A stretch of DNA of 48,795 bases from Sphaerisporangium corydalis (GCF_025506355.1 NZ_JANZYP010000075.1:1-48795); one strand, 5' to 3'. Positions 24,282 through 31,545 are shown, counted from the stretch's first letter. Notes: generated by a model not told the origin, from the sequence alone. Program-made: numbers and translations.

Positions 24282-24306
24282 GAGGCCCTTCAGGGACGCG
24301 GGCCTC
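24282..24306 (-). terminator. Hairpin after the response regulator gene
   Basis: GAGGCCC (24282-24288) pairs with GGGCCTC (24300-24306) over an 11-nt loop, 17 nt beyond the stop of the leftward response regulator gene. A plausible terminator without a T-run. Confidence 0.5.
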
Positions 24307-24323
24307 GGGCCGGGAGGAGGGCG

Positions 24324-24968
24324 TCAGCCGACGGTGCCGGACTCCCAGGCCCAGGCGGCGATCTCGACGCGGTTCCTGGCGCCTAGTTTGAGCTGGATGC
24401 TGCTGAGATGCGTCTTCACCGTGGACAGGGAGACGAACAGCTCCGCGGCGACCTCCTGGTTGGTGCGGCCCCGCGCGACCAGGAGCACGACGTCCAGCTC
24501 GCGTTCGGTCAGCGGCTCCCTGGGCGGCAGCGGCCGGCCGGCCCGGGGCCGGGCGAGGTGCGCCAGGAGCCGGACCGTGACCGACGGCGAGACCAGCGAC
24601 TCCCCATTGGCGGCGGCGCGGATCGCCTCGATCAGCAGCGTGGGGCCGCTGTCCTTGAGCAGGAACCCGCACGCGCCCGCGCGCAGCGCCCCGTAGACGT
24701 ACTCGTCCAGGTCGAAGGTCGTGACGATCACCACGCGCATGGGGTCGGGCACGCCGGGGCCGGCCAGGATCCTGGTGGCCTCCAGGCCGTCGAGGCGGGG
24801 CATCCGGATGTCCAGCAGGCAGACGTCGGGCCGGAGGCGGCGGGCCTGCTCGACCGCGGAGGCGCCGTCGGCGACGGCCGCGACGACCTGGATGTCCGGC
24901 TGGGCGTCGAGGATCATCTGGAAGCCGGTGCGCACCAGTTCCTGGTCATCCGCGATGAGTACCCTCAC
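24324..24968 (-). CDS. NarL/FixJ-type response regulator
   Basis: 214 residues. The receiver domain has the acidic pair in MRVLIADDQE (Asp7, Asp8), the phospho-acceptor Asp53 in CLLDIRMPRLDG and the conserved Lys in LLKDSGP. The LuxR-type DNA-binding domain is LTERELDVVLLVARGRTNQE followed by LFVSLSTVKTHLSSIQLKLG. The start is GTG 24968 (MRVLIADD); its ribosome site is weak. No sensor kinase gene lies next to it, which is unusual for this class because the kinase normally overlaps it. The gene is divergent from an ABC/FtsX exporter pair, the likely target; tandem repeats separate the two. Confidence 0.92.
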   Translation of the reverse strand: MRVLIADDQELVRTGFQMILDAQPDIQVVAAVADGASAVEQARRLRPDVCLLDIRMPRLDGLEATRILAGPGVPDPMRVVIVTTFDLDEYVYGALRAGACGFLLKDSGPTLLIEAIRAAANGESLVSPSVTVRLLAHLARPRAGRPLPPREPLTERELDVVLLVARGRTNQEVAAELFVSLSTVKTHLSSIQLKLGARNRVEIAAWAWESGTVG

Positions 24969-24977
24969 CCGCTCGAT

Positions 24978-25090
24978 TGTGCCAGCAGCGGCCCGCCCCT
25001 TTCGCCCGGGAAGAATCGTGCCGGCAGCCGTCCGCCCCTTTCGCCGGGAAGGATCGTGCCGGCGGCCGTCCGTCCCCTTTTCCGGAAGAT
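24978..25090. repeat. Three tandem copies of a 36-39 bp repeat
   Basis: Copies run from about 24978 to 25016, 25017 to 25054 and 25055 to 25090. Each goes from a GTGCC(A/G)GC start through a CCGNCCC(C)TTTC-like centre to GGGAAG(G)AT or CGGAAGAT. The second and third copies are about 80% alike. They fill the gap between the response regulator and the ABC gene. Confidence 0.75.
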
Positions 25091-25106
25091 CAGCCTTTCG
25101 GCTGAT
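25089..25106. promoter_or_regulatory. Perfect short hairpin upstream of the ABC exporter
   Basis: ATCAGCC (25089-25095), loop TTTC, GGCTGAT (25100-25106): a perfect 7-bp stem with a tetraloop at the end of the repeat array, about 70 bp before the ABC gene. It may be a leader hairpin or an operator. Confidence 0.45.
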
Positions 25107-25174
25107 GGCCGGCCGCGGAGCATCGGACGGGCGGCCGATGCGCCCGCCGCCTCCCCGGCGGGAGGCTCGTCGCC

Positions 25175-25939
25175 ATGTCCTCGCACAATGTTCTCGAAGG
25201 CCGGGGCCTGAAGAAGAGTTTCGGGCCCACGGTCGCCCTCGCCGGTGTGGACCTCACGATCCACCGGGGTGAGGCCGTCGCCATCATGGGTCCGAGCGGC
25301 TCAGGGAAGTCGACCCTGCTGCACTGCCTGGCGGGCATCATGAAGCCCGACTCCGGGGAGGTCCACCTGCTCGGGCAGCGCGTCGACACGCTGGGGGAGC
25401 GCGGGCGCAGCGTGCTCCGCCGCACCCGCTTCGGGTTCGTCTTCCAGTTCGGCCAGCTGCTGCCCGAGCTGCCCGCCGACGAGAACGTGGCGCTGCCGCT
25501 CATGCTCGGCGACCACTCCCGCGCGCGGGCCGTCCGGGAGGCCAGGTCGTGGTTCGGGCCGCTCGGCCTGGCCGGCATGGAGGGGCGCCGGCCGGGCGAG
25601 CTGTCCGGCGGGCAGGCCCAGCGGGTGGCGATCGCCAGGGCGCTGGTGACCAGGCCGGCGGTCGTGTTCGCCGACGAGCCCACCGGGGCACTCGACCAGG
25701 CCACCGGCCACGACACGATGCGCCTGCTGGTGGAGGCGACCAAGCACAACGACGCCTCGCTCGTCGTGGTCACCCATGATCCGCACGTGGCGGGCTGGTG
25801 CGACCGCGTGGTGGAGGTCCGCGACGGGCTCATGCTCACCGGCCGCCCGCACGCCGCCTCACCCTCACCGCACACCGCCTCAGCCCACGCCGTCTCACCG
25901 CACGCCGTTTCACCGCATGCAGAGGCGGGCGGGCGATGA
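25175..25939 (+). CDS. MacB/LolD-type ABC exporter ATP-binding protein
   Basis: 254-residue ATPase: Walker A GPSGSGKSTLLHCL near residue 40, the LSGGQAQRVAIARALV signature near 145, Walker B VVFADEPTGALDQ and H-loop VVTHDPHVAG. The spacing and DEPTGALD form mark the LolD/MacB/YxdL group that works with FtsX-like permeases. After the core at about residue 222 comes a low-complexity tail of PHAAS/PHAVS-like repeats rich in His, Ser and Ala, which is not part of the fold. GGGAGG precedes ATG 25175. The stop overlaps the permease start (ATGA). Likely regulated by the divergent response regulator. Confidence 0.92.
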   Translation: MSSHNVLEGRGLKKSFGPTVALAGVDLTIHRGEAVAIMGPSGSGKSTLLHCLAGIMKPDSGEVHLLGQRVDTLGERGRSVLRRTRFGFVFQFGQLLPELPADENVALPLMLGDHSRARAVREARSWFGPLGLAGMEGRRPGELSGGQAQRVAIARALVTRPAVVFADEPTGALDQATGHDTMRLLVEATKHNDASLVVVTHDPHVAGWCDRVVEVRDGLMLTGRPHAASPSPHTASAHAVSPHAVSPHAEAGGR

Positions 25940-27645
25940 GGAACCTGATGGCGCTCACCTGGCGGCTGCTGAGGGGCGGCGGGCGCCGGGGGCTGCTCGG
26001 ATCCTCCCTGACGGTCGCGGCGGTGGCCGTATCCACCACGCTGCTGATCTTCGCGGTGGCGGTCAACTTCGCCTTCGCCGGGCGGGCCGGCCGCGAGGCG
26101 TGGCGCAGCCCGGTGCCGGCCGGGGGCACCGCCCGCGCCATCGAGGCGGTCCAGGCCGACCTCGTACGCGGCCGGCTGGTCACCGTGGTGCATGTCGCGG
26201 TGCTCGTGCCCGGCATCGCCCCGCCGCCCGGCCTGACCCGCCTGCCGGGGCCGGGGGAGGTGGCGATGTCCCCCGCGCTCGCGGCCATCGCGAACCTGCC
26301 GGAGCTGGTCGGCCGCTTCCCGCGCACGGTCGCGGGAACGGTCGGGGACGCGGGCCTGATCCACCCCGGCGAGCTGGTCGCCGTCGTCGGCCACGCGCCC
26401 GCCGACCCGGTGATGAGCGGCCGGGGGACGGCCGGCCACCGGCCCGGCGCGCCGGCGACGAGGGTGGCCGGCTTCGAGGGCGCGACGACCCCGGACGCCG
26501 GAGCGTACAGCGCGCTGGCGGCCGTCGCGAGCGTGTTCATGGTCGTGCCGCTGCTGGTCTTCGGGGGCGCGGCGGCCCGGCTGACGGTCGCCCGGCGCGA
26601 CCGGCGTCTCGCCTCGCTCCGCCTGGTCGGGGCGACCCCCGGGCAGGTGGTCGTGATGACCGTGGCCGAGGCGGTGATCACCGCGTTCGGGGGAGCGGTC
26701 CTCGGCCTGGTGCTGTACGCGGCGGCGAGCCCGCCGCTCACCCGCGTCGAGATCGCCGGGGGCCCGTGGTTCGTGGCCGACCTGTGGCCGGGCGTGCTTC
26801 CCCTCGCCGCCGTGCTGCTGGCGGTCCCCCTGCTGGTCGGGGTGTCGGCGGTGGCCGGTCTGCGCAGGATCGTCGTCAGCCCGCTCGGCGTGGCCAAGCG
26901 GGAGACGCCGCCCGCGATGCGGTTCGTCCGGGTGACGGGACTGCTGGTGGCGCTCGCCCTGGTGCCCACCCTGGGGTTCGGGGCCAGGGTGGGCGTCGTC
27001 GTGGCGGTGCTCGGCCTGGCGTTCCTGTCGCTCAACCTCGTGGGGCCGTGGGTGGTCGCCCTGGTCGGGCGGGTCACCGTCCGCGCGGCACGGGGGCCCG
27101 CGAGCCTGCTGGCGGGCCGGCGCCTCGTGGACGACCCGAGGTCGGCGTGGCGCACCGTGAGCGGGGTGGCGCTCACCGGCTTCGTCGCGGGGTTCGTCGG
27201 CCTGCTGGCGCCGAGCTCGTCGCTGTCGGCGCAGGACGACGTGGTGGCGTCGTGGCTCCTGCGGGACATCAGGACCGGCACGCTGATCGTGCTGGTGGTC
27301 TCCTTCCTGGTGGCCATCGTGAGCGCGGGCATCACGGCCGCGTCCTCGGTCCTGGACCGGCGGCAGACCTACGCGCTCCTCCGCCTGGCCGGGACCCCGC
27401 TTGAGGTGCTCGACAGGGCCAGGAGGCTGGAGACGCTCGTGCCGCTCACGGTCATGGGCGGGGGCTCGATCCTGACGGGGGCGATCTGCGCCACACCGTT
27501 CGCCAAGGTGGGCGTGAGCTCGACCGGGGCGATCACCCTGCTGGTGTGCGTCGTCGCGGGCTTCGCCGGGGTCGTCGGCGCCGGCGCGCTCAGCAGGCCG
27601 CTGCTCCGCTCGGTCGCCACCGACCCCGCTCCCCGGCCCGACTAG
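25936..27645 (+). CDS. FtsX-like ABC permease
   Basis: Membrane subunit of 569 residues for the preceding ATPase. An N-terminal transmembrane segment (LLGSSLTVAAVAVSTTLLIF) is followed by an extracytoplasmic domain of about 150 residues. Then three hydrophobic segments of an FtsX domain appear, including FMVVPLLVFGGAAARLTVAR and the family loop RRDRRLASLRLVGATPGQVV. A second such set lies in the C-terminal half (TLIVLVVSFLVAIVSAGITA, then ALLRLAGTPLEVLDRARRLE). This two-FtsX layout is that of antimicrobial-peptide or lipid exporters. ATG 25936 overlaps the ATPase stop by four bases; the longer frame from 25798 lies over the ATPase tail. Confidence 0.9.
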   Translation: MRNLMALTWRLLRGGGRRGLLGSSLTVAAVAVSTTLLIFAVAVNFAFAGRAGREAWRSPVPAGGTARAIEAVQADLVRGRLVTVVHVAVLVPGIAPPPGLTRLPGPGEVAMSPALAAIANLPELVGRFPRTVAGTVGDAGLIHPGELVAVVGHAPADPVMSGRGTAGHRPGAPATRVAGFEGATTPDAGAYSALAAVASVFMVVPLLVFGGAAARLTVARRDRRLASLRLVGATPGQVVVMTVAEAVITAFGGAVLGLVLYAAASPPLTRVEIAGGPWFVADLWPGVLPLAAVLLAVPLLVGVSAVAGLRRIVVSPLGVAKRETPPAMRFVRVTGLLVALALVPTLGFGARVGVVVAVLGLAFLSLNLVGPWVVALVGRVTVRAARGPASLLAGRRLVDDPRSAWRTVSGVALTGFVAGFVGLLAPSSSLSAQDDVVASWLLRDIRTGTLIVLVVSFLVAIVSAGITAASSVLDRRQTYALLRLAGTPLEVLDRARRLETLVPLTVMGGGSILTGAICATPFAKVGVSSTGAITLLVCVVAGFAGVVGAGALSRPLLRSVATDPAPRPD

Positions 27646-27764
27646 GGCGCGGCACGTCCTCGGTCGGGACGGTCTCGGGCGGCACGGTTTCGCACGGGCG
27701 CGGCGTTCTGGACGGTCCCGCCCGGGCCGCACGCACGACCCCGGGCGGATGTTTCGTCCGCGTT

Positions 27765-27782
27765 TGAGTAGGGCCCTACTCA
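27765..27782. promoter_or_regulatory. 18-bp perfect palindrome upstream of the GTPase gene
   Basis: TGAGTAGGGCCCTACTCA reads the same on both strands and lies about 108 bp before the GTPase start. This suggests a dimeric regulator site; I cannot name the regulator. Confidence 0.5.
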
Positions 27783-27820
27783 TGCGGCACCCCGCCTCCC
27801 GGAGCAGGATCCGAGGAAAC

Positions 27821-27842
27821 GGAGGCCCGCCGTACGGCCTCC
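27821..27842 (+). other. Stem-loop in the GTPase leader region
   Basis: GGAGGCC (27821-27827) pairs with GGCCTCC (27836-27842) across an 8-nt loop, about 50 nt before the GTG start. A GC-rich leader hairpin of unknown role. Confidence 0.35.
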
Positions 27843-27890
27843 GGACGTGCGGGCGCCCGCGAGCGTGGGCGCCGGGATGGGGACCGCTCC

Positions 27891-29156
27891 GTGTATGTCG
27901 TGCTCATGGTCATCGTGGTGACCATCTCGCTGGCCATGCTGGCGCGCGGGCTGCGTGCCAGGAGGATGGCGCGGCCGCTCGGCGTCCCCGACACCACCCC
28001 GACGTTCCAGGTGGTGGCCCTCGGCCTGCAGGGCTCGGGGAAGACGCTGCTGCTGGCGAGCATGTACCACCGGCTGAAGGCGCCCGCGGGCCAGAGCTAC
28101 TACCTGACCGCCTCGCACGAGGACGTGCTGCTGCTCAACAGGTGGTACGTCCAGATGGCCGACACGGCGGCGTCGGGGGACTGGCCGCAGGGCACGGCCA
28201 AGGGCGAGACGCGGCACTTCACGTTCACGGTGAGGACCCACGTCGCCGGGGCGGCCATGAGCATCCTGCACCTGAAGTACCTGGAGTACGCGGGGGAGCT
28301 GCTCACCGAGATCCAGGACGCCGGGTCCACCAGGCAGAAGGAGCTGTTCGACCAGATCGACGCGGCGGACGCGCTGATCGGGGTGATCGACGGCCACCGG
28401 ATCCGGCAGCACCTCGATGGGCACCCCCGGGGATGGGTGCACCTGGAACGGACGCTGAACGCGCTGCTGCCGGTGATGATCCAGGCGTCGGCGCCGATCA
28501 GCTTCGTCATCACCAAGTGGGACCTGCTGGCCGACCTGCACCCCGACGAGGACACCCGGCTGAGCATGGTGCACAACCTGCTGACCTCCAACGACCTGTT
28601 CCGGTCGCTGGTGCGCCTGCACAGCGCCGACCGGGTGGTGCGGTTGATCCCCGTGAGCGCCGTCGGCCCGGGGTTCGCCGAGGTCGGCCCGGAAGGGGAG
28701 ATCGTCAAGGTGGCGCGGAGCGAGGTGCACCCGGCCAACGTGGAGGTCCCGCTGTCGGCGGTGGTGCCGGACATGTTCGACCAGGTGGAGAGCCGGCTCG
28801 ACCGCCAGACGCGCTCGGCGCTGAACGCCCAGATACGCCGCCGCACCCAGCAGGGCGCGCTGGAGGCGCTGGCGTCCCTGACGAGCTTCGCCGGGCAGGT
28901 CGCCGGGCGGGCGGTGATGGCCGCGTTCGGGCCCTCGGCGGCCGTGGTGGGGGAGGCCGTCCTCGGCCTGTTCCTGGACGCGCGGGTGGCCGGGCCCGGT
29001 GACGAGTGGACGCGGGCGAACGACGAGCTGAGCCAGGCCGAGCGGCGCCTGGAGGAGTCCCGGCGGGCGCGGAGGCAGGTCCTGTACGACATGAGACGCA
29101 AGGTGGACCTGCTGGAAGGCCGGCTGCCGCACTCCCGGCTGTCGGACGGGCGCTGA
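27891..29156 (+). CDS. Membrane-anchored P-loop GTPase
   Basis: 421 residues. It starts with one transmembrane segment (MYVVLMVIVVTISLAMLARG) and then a TRAFAC-type GTPase domain: G1 GLQGSGKTLLLASMYHRL at residues 45-62, a likely G3 region around EIQDAGSTRQ, DALIGVIDGH, and the G4 base-specificity motif TKWD at about 208-211. The C-terminal 130 residues are helical (SLTSFAGQVAGRAVMAAFG) and end in a coiled coil with many Arg/Glu (AERRLEESRRARRQVLYDMR). It resembles the diverse 'double-GTPase/GTPase-associated' proteins of actinobacteria that have been proposed to work in conflict or signalling systems; that link is an inference. The GTG 27891 has no strong ribosome site. One base separates its stop from the next gene's ATG. 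Confidence 0.8.
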   Translation: MYVVLMVIVVTISLAMLARGLRARRMARPLGVPDTTPTFQVVALGLQGSGKTLLLASMYHRLKAPAGQSYYLTASHEDVLLLNRWYVQMADTAASGDWPQGTAKGETRHFTFTVRTHVAGAAMSILHLKYLEYAGELLTEIQDAGSTRQKELFDQIDAADALIGVIDGHRIRQHLDGHPRGWVHLERTLNALLPVMIQASAPISFVITKWDLLADLHPDEDTRLSMVHNLLTSNDLFRSLVRLHSADRVVRLIPVSAVGPGFAEVGPEGEIVKVARSEVHPANVEVPLSAVVPDMFDQVESRLDRQTRSALNAQIRRRTQQGALEALASLTSFAGQVAGRAVMAAFGPSAAVVGEAVLGLFLDARVAGPGDEWTRANDELSQAERRLEESRRARRQVLYDMRRKVDLLEGRLPHSRLSDGR

Positions 29157-29157
29157 C

Positions 29158-30297
29158 ATGGCCGGCGACCTCTCTCCCCGAGGCTGGCCCTTCCTGGTCG
29201 CCCGTGGCCGCAGGCTCGGGTACCGGACGCTGATGGCCCCCGGCTTCCTGATCGACGAGCGTGACCACGGCATCCTGGACGACAGGGTGGTGCCCGGTTC
29301 GTCCCCCGAGGTGGCGAGCGTCATCGAGCTGGTCACCGGGGCAGGCCGCCGCCTGACGGTGGTCCACGCCACCCACCCCGTCACCGCCGCCGACATCACC
29401 GGCCCCGGCACGCCCTCGGGGGCGGGGCCCCGCCCGTCCGGCGGCGGTGGGTCCGCGGAGGCGGGGTCCGGCACGCCGGCGGGGGCCGGGCCGGGTGCTC
29501 CGGTGCCCAGGGACGAGCACAGCCGCCCGCTGCGGCTCATCTACGGGTTCTGCGTGGACGGGACCGTCTCCAGGCCCGACGAGGACGACCTGCGGGCCTG
29601 CCGCGAGGTGGCGCTGGGCGCGTACCGCCGGTTCCTCGGCGACGAGGAGGGGTTCACGGTGGAGCCCGGCCCGGAGTTCCGGCCGGTGTCGCCCGTCGTC
29701 CCGCCCACCCAGGGACGCCCGTCCGGCACCGAGGACCGCCGGGCCGTCACGGCGGCCCACCACGAGAGCGGGCAGAGCGCGGCCGGCGGGCGGGACCTCG
29801 CCGGTCGCCGGGAGCGGGCCGAGGTCGGCCGGGAGCGGGCCGAGGTCGGTGGCAGGGAGCGGGTCGAAGCCGGTGGTCGGGAGGGGGCCGGGGGCGGTCG
29901 GCGGGTCATGAGTCTGGCCGATCGTCGTGCGCTCCGGCCGCCGGCCGGTCGGGGGGCCGTGCTGGCCGGCACGGCCGCCGTGCTGGTCGTCGCCATGATC
30001 GCGGTGGTCTTCTGGCTCACCCGCCCCGCACCCCCCGCACCCCCCGTGGCCTGCGACAAGGCCGGACGGGTGAGCACTTCCGAACCGGGCGGTCCCGCCG
30101 GGGACGAGCGGTCCGGCGGCGCCGGGCGGGAGGGCGAGCCCGGATCTGACGGGTCTGAGGGGTCTGACGGGGTCGAGCGGGAGGACGGGCCCGGGTCGGA
30201 CGCGTCGTCCCGCTCGCCGGTCCCGGGCACGACGCCCGCCTGCTCGCCTACCCGCCGGGCGACGACGGGAGAAGGAGATCGCAGAGGGCCTCGGTGA
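29158..30297 (+). CDS. Membrane partner of the GTPase, low-complexity tail
   Basis: 379 residues of unknown family. Residues 1-80 are folded-looking (GWPFLVARGRRLGYRTLMAP, VIELVTGAGRRLTVVHATHP). A Gly/Pro/Ser-rich insert follows, then a second conserved-looking piece (LRLIYGFCVDGTVSRPDEDD and ALGAYRRFLGDEEGFTVEPG). Repeats of RERAEVG come before a transmembrane helix, VLAGTAAVLVVAMIAVVFWL, at about 275-295. The C-terminal 85 residues are external, acidic and rich in Gly, Ser, Asp and Glu. The ATG at 29158 begins one base after the GTPase stop, so the two act as one translation unit. The last 50 bp overlap the 3' end of the convergent ATP-grasp gene. Confidence 0.7.
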   Translation: MAGDLSPRGWPFLVARGRRLGYRTLMAPGFLIDERDHGILDDRVVPGSSPEVASVIELVTGAGRRLTVVHATHPVTAADITGPGTPSGAGPRPSGGGGSAEAGSGTPAGAGPGAPVPRDEHSRPLRLIYGFCVDGTVSRPDEDDLRACREVALGAYRRFLGDEEGFTVEPGPEFRPVSPVVPPTQGRPSGTEDRRAVTAAHHESGQSAAGGRDLAGRRERAEVGRERAEVGGRERVEAGGREGAGGGRRVMSLADRRALRPPAGRGAVLAGTAAVLVVAMIAVVFWLTRPAPPAPPVACDKAGRVSTSEPGGPAGDERSGGAGREGEPGSDGSEGSDGVEREDGPGSDASSRSPVPGTTPACSPTRRATTGEGDRRGPR

Positions 30298-31156
30298 CCG
30301 GCATCCCGGTGACCTCCTCGATCAGCAGGAAGCCGCCCCCGGGGTTCACCTCCTGGAAGACGTAGTGGCCTTCGGGGGTCAGGGTGAGGTCGATCGTCCC
30401 GAAGGACAGGCCGAGGTGGTGCATGAGGCCCAGGCACCGCATGCCGACGTCCTCGGGGAGGGTGTGCTCGCGCAGCCGCCGCGCGCTCTCCGGGGAGTGG
30501 ATCTCCGCGGCGAACACCCGTGGGCCGGCGACGATGACCCGAAGGGCGAGCCTGCGCAGTACCTGCGCCTGCGCGACCAGCGGGAAGGGCCCGGTCCCCT
30601 TGGGGTCGGTGAGGGCGGTGGCCTCCTCCTGCGGGTTCCGTTCGGTGATGGCCCACGGGCGGTTGAGCACCTGGGTCACGATCTGTCCCTGGTGGGCGAG
30701 GTAGAAGTCCAGTAACTCGTCATGGTCGGTGCTGATCAGCGTGGACGGCAGCTCGAAGCCCAGCCGCCCGGCGGCCGACAACTGGTAGAGCTTCCGCTGG
30801 GCGCGCCCGATGACCGCCCGCGTGGCCGGTACGGCGAGGCAGTCGAGCGTGTCCCACACGTCGGAGGCGAACCCGTTCTGCTGCGTGGGCCCCTCCTCGG
30901 CCGGTTCGCCCTGCGGCGGGGCCGGCCGCCGGAACCAGACCGACGTGATCCGGTCCAGGTCGACGCGGCGGTCGTCGGTGAGGAGCAGCCGGGTGGCCGA
31001 TCCGGACGGGTCGAGGGCGACGGAGAGCCGGGCGGTCTCGGGGAACCACCCGGGGTCCAGGACGAGCGCTTCGGCCCCCCGTTCGGCGAGGGCGCGGGCG
31101 ACGTGCCGTGCCTGCGTGTCGCCATCCTCGGTGAGGATGAGCACCGTGCTGCTCAT
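30248..31156 (-). CDS. ATP-grasp ligase, graspetide (MvdD/TgmB) type
   Basis: 302-residue ligase. The N-terminal pre-ATP-grasp domain has VLILTEDGDTQARHVARALA and the VWFRRP signature seen in graspetide (omega-ester peptide) synthetases. The ATP-grasp core has the nucleotide-binding LPSTLISTD region, GLSFGTIDLTLTPEG and the metal-binding EVNPGGGFLLIEEVTGMPV, close to the EVNPxGQ-IE-TG-PI motif of that group. Such enzymes link Asp/Glu side chains to Thr/Ser/Lys within a precursor peptide. ATG 31156 has GGAG about nine nt upstream. No recognisable precursor gene is adjacent. A leftward promoter candidate lies about 155 bp upstream, leaving a leader long enough for a small peptide gene. Its 3' end overlaps the convergent membrane protein gene. 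Confidence 0.82.
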   Translation of the reverse strand: MSSTVLILTEDGDTQARHVARALAERGAEALVLDPGWFPETARLSVALDPSGSATRLLLTDDRRVDLDRITSVWFRRPAPPQGEPAEEGPTQQNGFASDVWDTLDCLAVPATRAVIGRAQRKLYQLSAAGRLGFELPSTLISTDHDELLDFYLAHQGQIVTQVLNRPWAITERNPQEEATALTDPKGTGPFPLVAQAQVLRRLALRVIVAGPRVFAAEIHSPESARRLREHTLPEDVGMRCLGLMHHLGLSFGTIDLTLTPEGHYVFQEVNPGGGFLLIEEVTGMPVTEALCDLLLPSSPGG

Positions 31157-31483
31157 TTGTGCTGATCTCCGCTCATGGGTGGGCGCGGCGAGCCGCCGCG
31201 CCGGCGCCGTGGCTTGGCCGATCCCTGGGATCCGACGATGCCGTGAATCACTTGGTCGCAACTTGTCTGCGAGGCCGCTGACTTGCGGATGGCTTGGAAA
31301 CCCCTAATTTCATATAAAACAAGTAGGGATAGTTGCAAAGAGCCAGGCAAGTGTTTACCGTAGGTCAGGTGAACCGCGCCGCCTTTCTGACCTCCCGCCG
31401 GCACGTCGATCTGTGCAGGGTCACCGGGACGCTCTGTCGCGCCGTGACGCCCACCGGCCGATCGACGACGACAGGAGAAGAAC
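31157..31483. other. Divergent intergenic region with AT-rich promoter patch and leader ORF
   Basis: The 327-bp gap separates the ATP-grasp gene (leftward) from the sulfur-type locus (rightward). An AT-rich island at 31300-31340 stands out in this GC-rich DNA and probably carries both promoters. To the right lies the leader peptide listed separately. To the left, the leftward leader contains only short open frames, one of which (21 codons from 31314) has no ribosome site. Confidence 0.6.
31311..31338 (-). promoter_or_regulatory. Candidate promoter of the ATP-grasp gene
   Basis: Read leftward, TTGCAA (31338-31333) and TATATG (31316-31311) are 16 nt apart. This would place the start near 31304 and give a leader of about 148 nt before the ATP-grasp gene. 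The same AT-rich patch may serve the rightward genes (TATAAA at 31313-31318). Confidence 0.4.
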
Positions 31484-31545
31484 GTGCAGGAGCTTTGGTA
31501 CACCCGCCACCCCGAGCGGCTCACGGCCACGGGGATCGCCGCTGA
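31369..31545 (+). CDS. Putative sulfur-type leader peptide (TSRRHVDLC family)
   Basis: Upstream open frame whose 5' part encodes FLTSRRHVDLCRVTGTLCRA. The core (T/V)SRRHVDLxRV-----LC is that of the short 'putative leader peptides' found in actinobacteria ahead of sulfonate, cysteine and sulfate genes; I recognise it from memory of that family. Two Cys codons (TGC at 31414, TGT at 31435) are placed where ribosome stalling on low cysteine could act. The likely start is GTG 31369 (GTG 31351 and TTG 31333 are also in frame). Unusually, the frame has no stop soon after the motif and runs 62 bases into the next gene in another frame, ending at 31545. Confidence 0.65.
   Translation: MNRAAFLTSRRHVDLCRVTGTLCRAVTPTGRSTTTGEERAGALVHPPPRAAHGHGDRR

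Noticed and set aside
23381..25090. A CRISPR array, suggested by regularly repeated short sequences.
   Set aside because: The 20-bp and 37-bp units are contiguous with no unique spacers and no cas genes are present.
31153..31320. A graspetide precursor gene in the leader of the ATP-grasp gene (a frame ending in ATGA at the ligase start).
   Set aside because: The frame is Arg-rich at its end, has no recognised leader motif such as PFxLR or repeated Thr/Glu core, and no start with a ribosome site. The ATGA overlap is compatible with chance.
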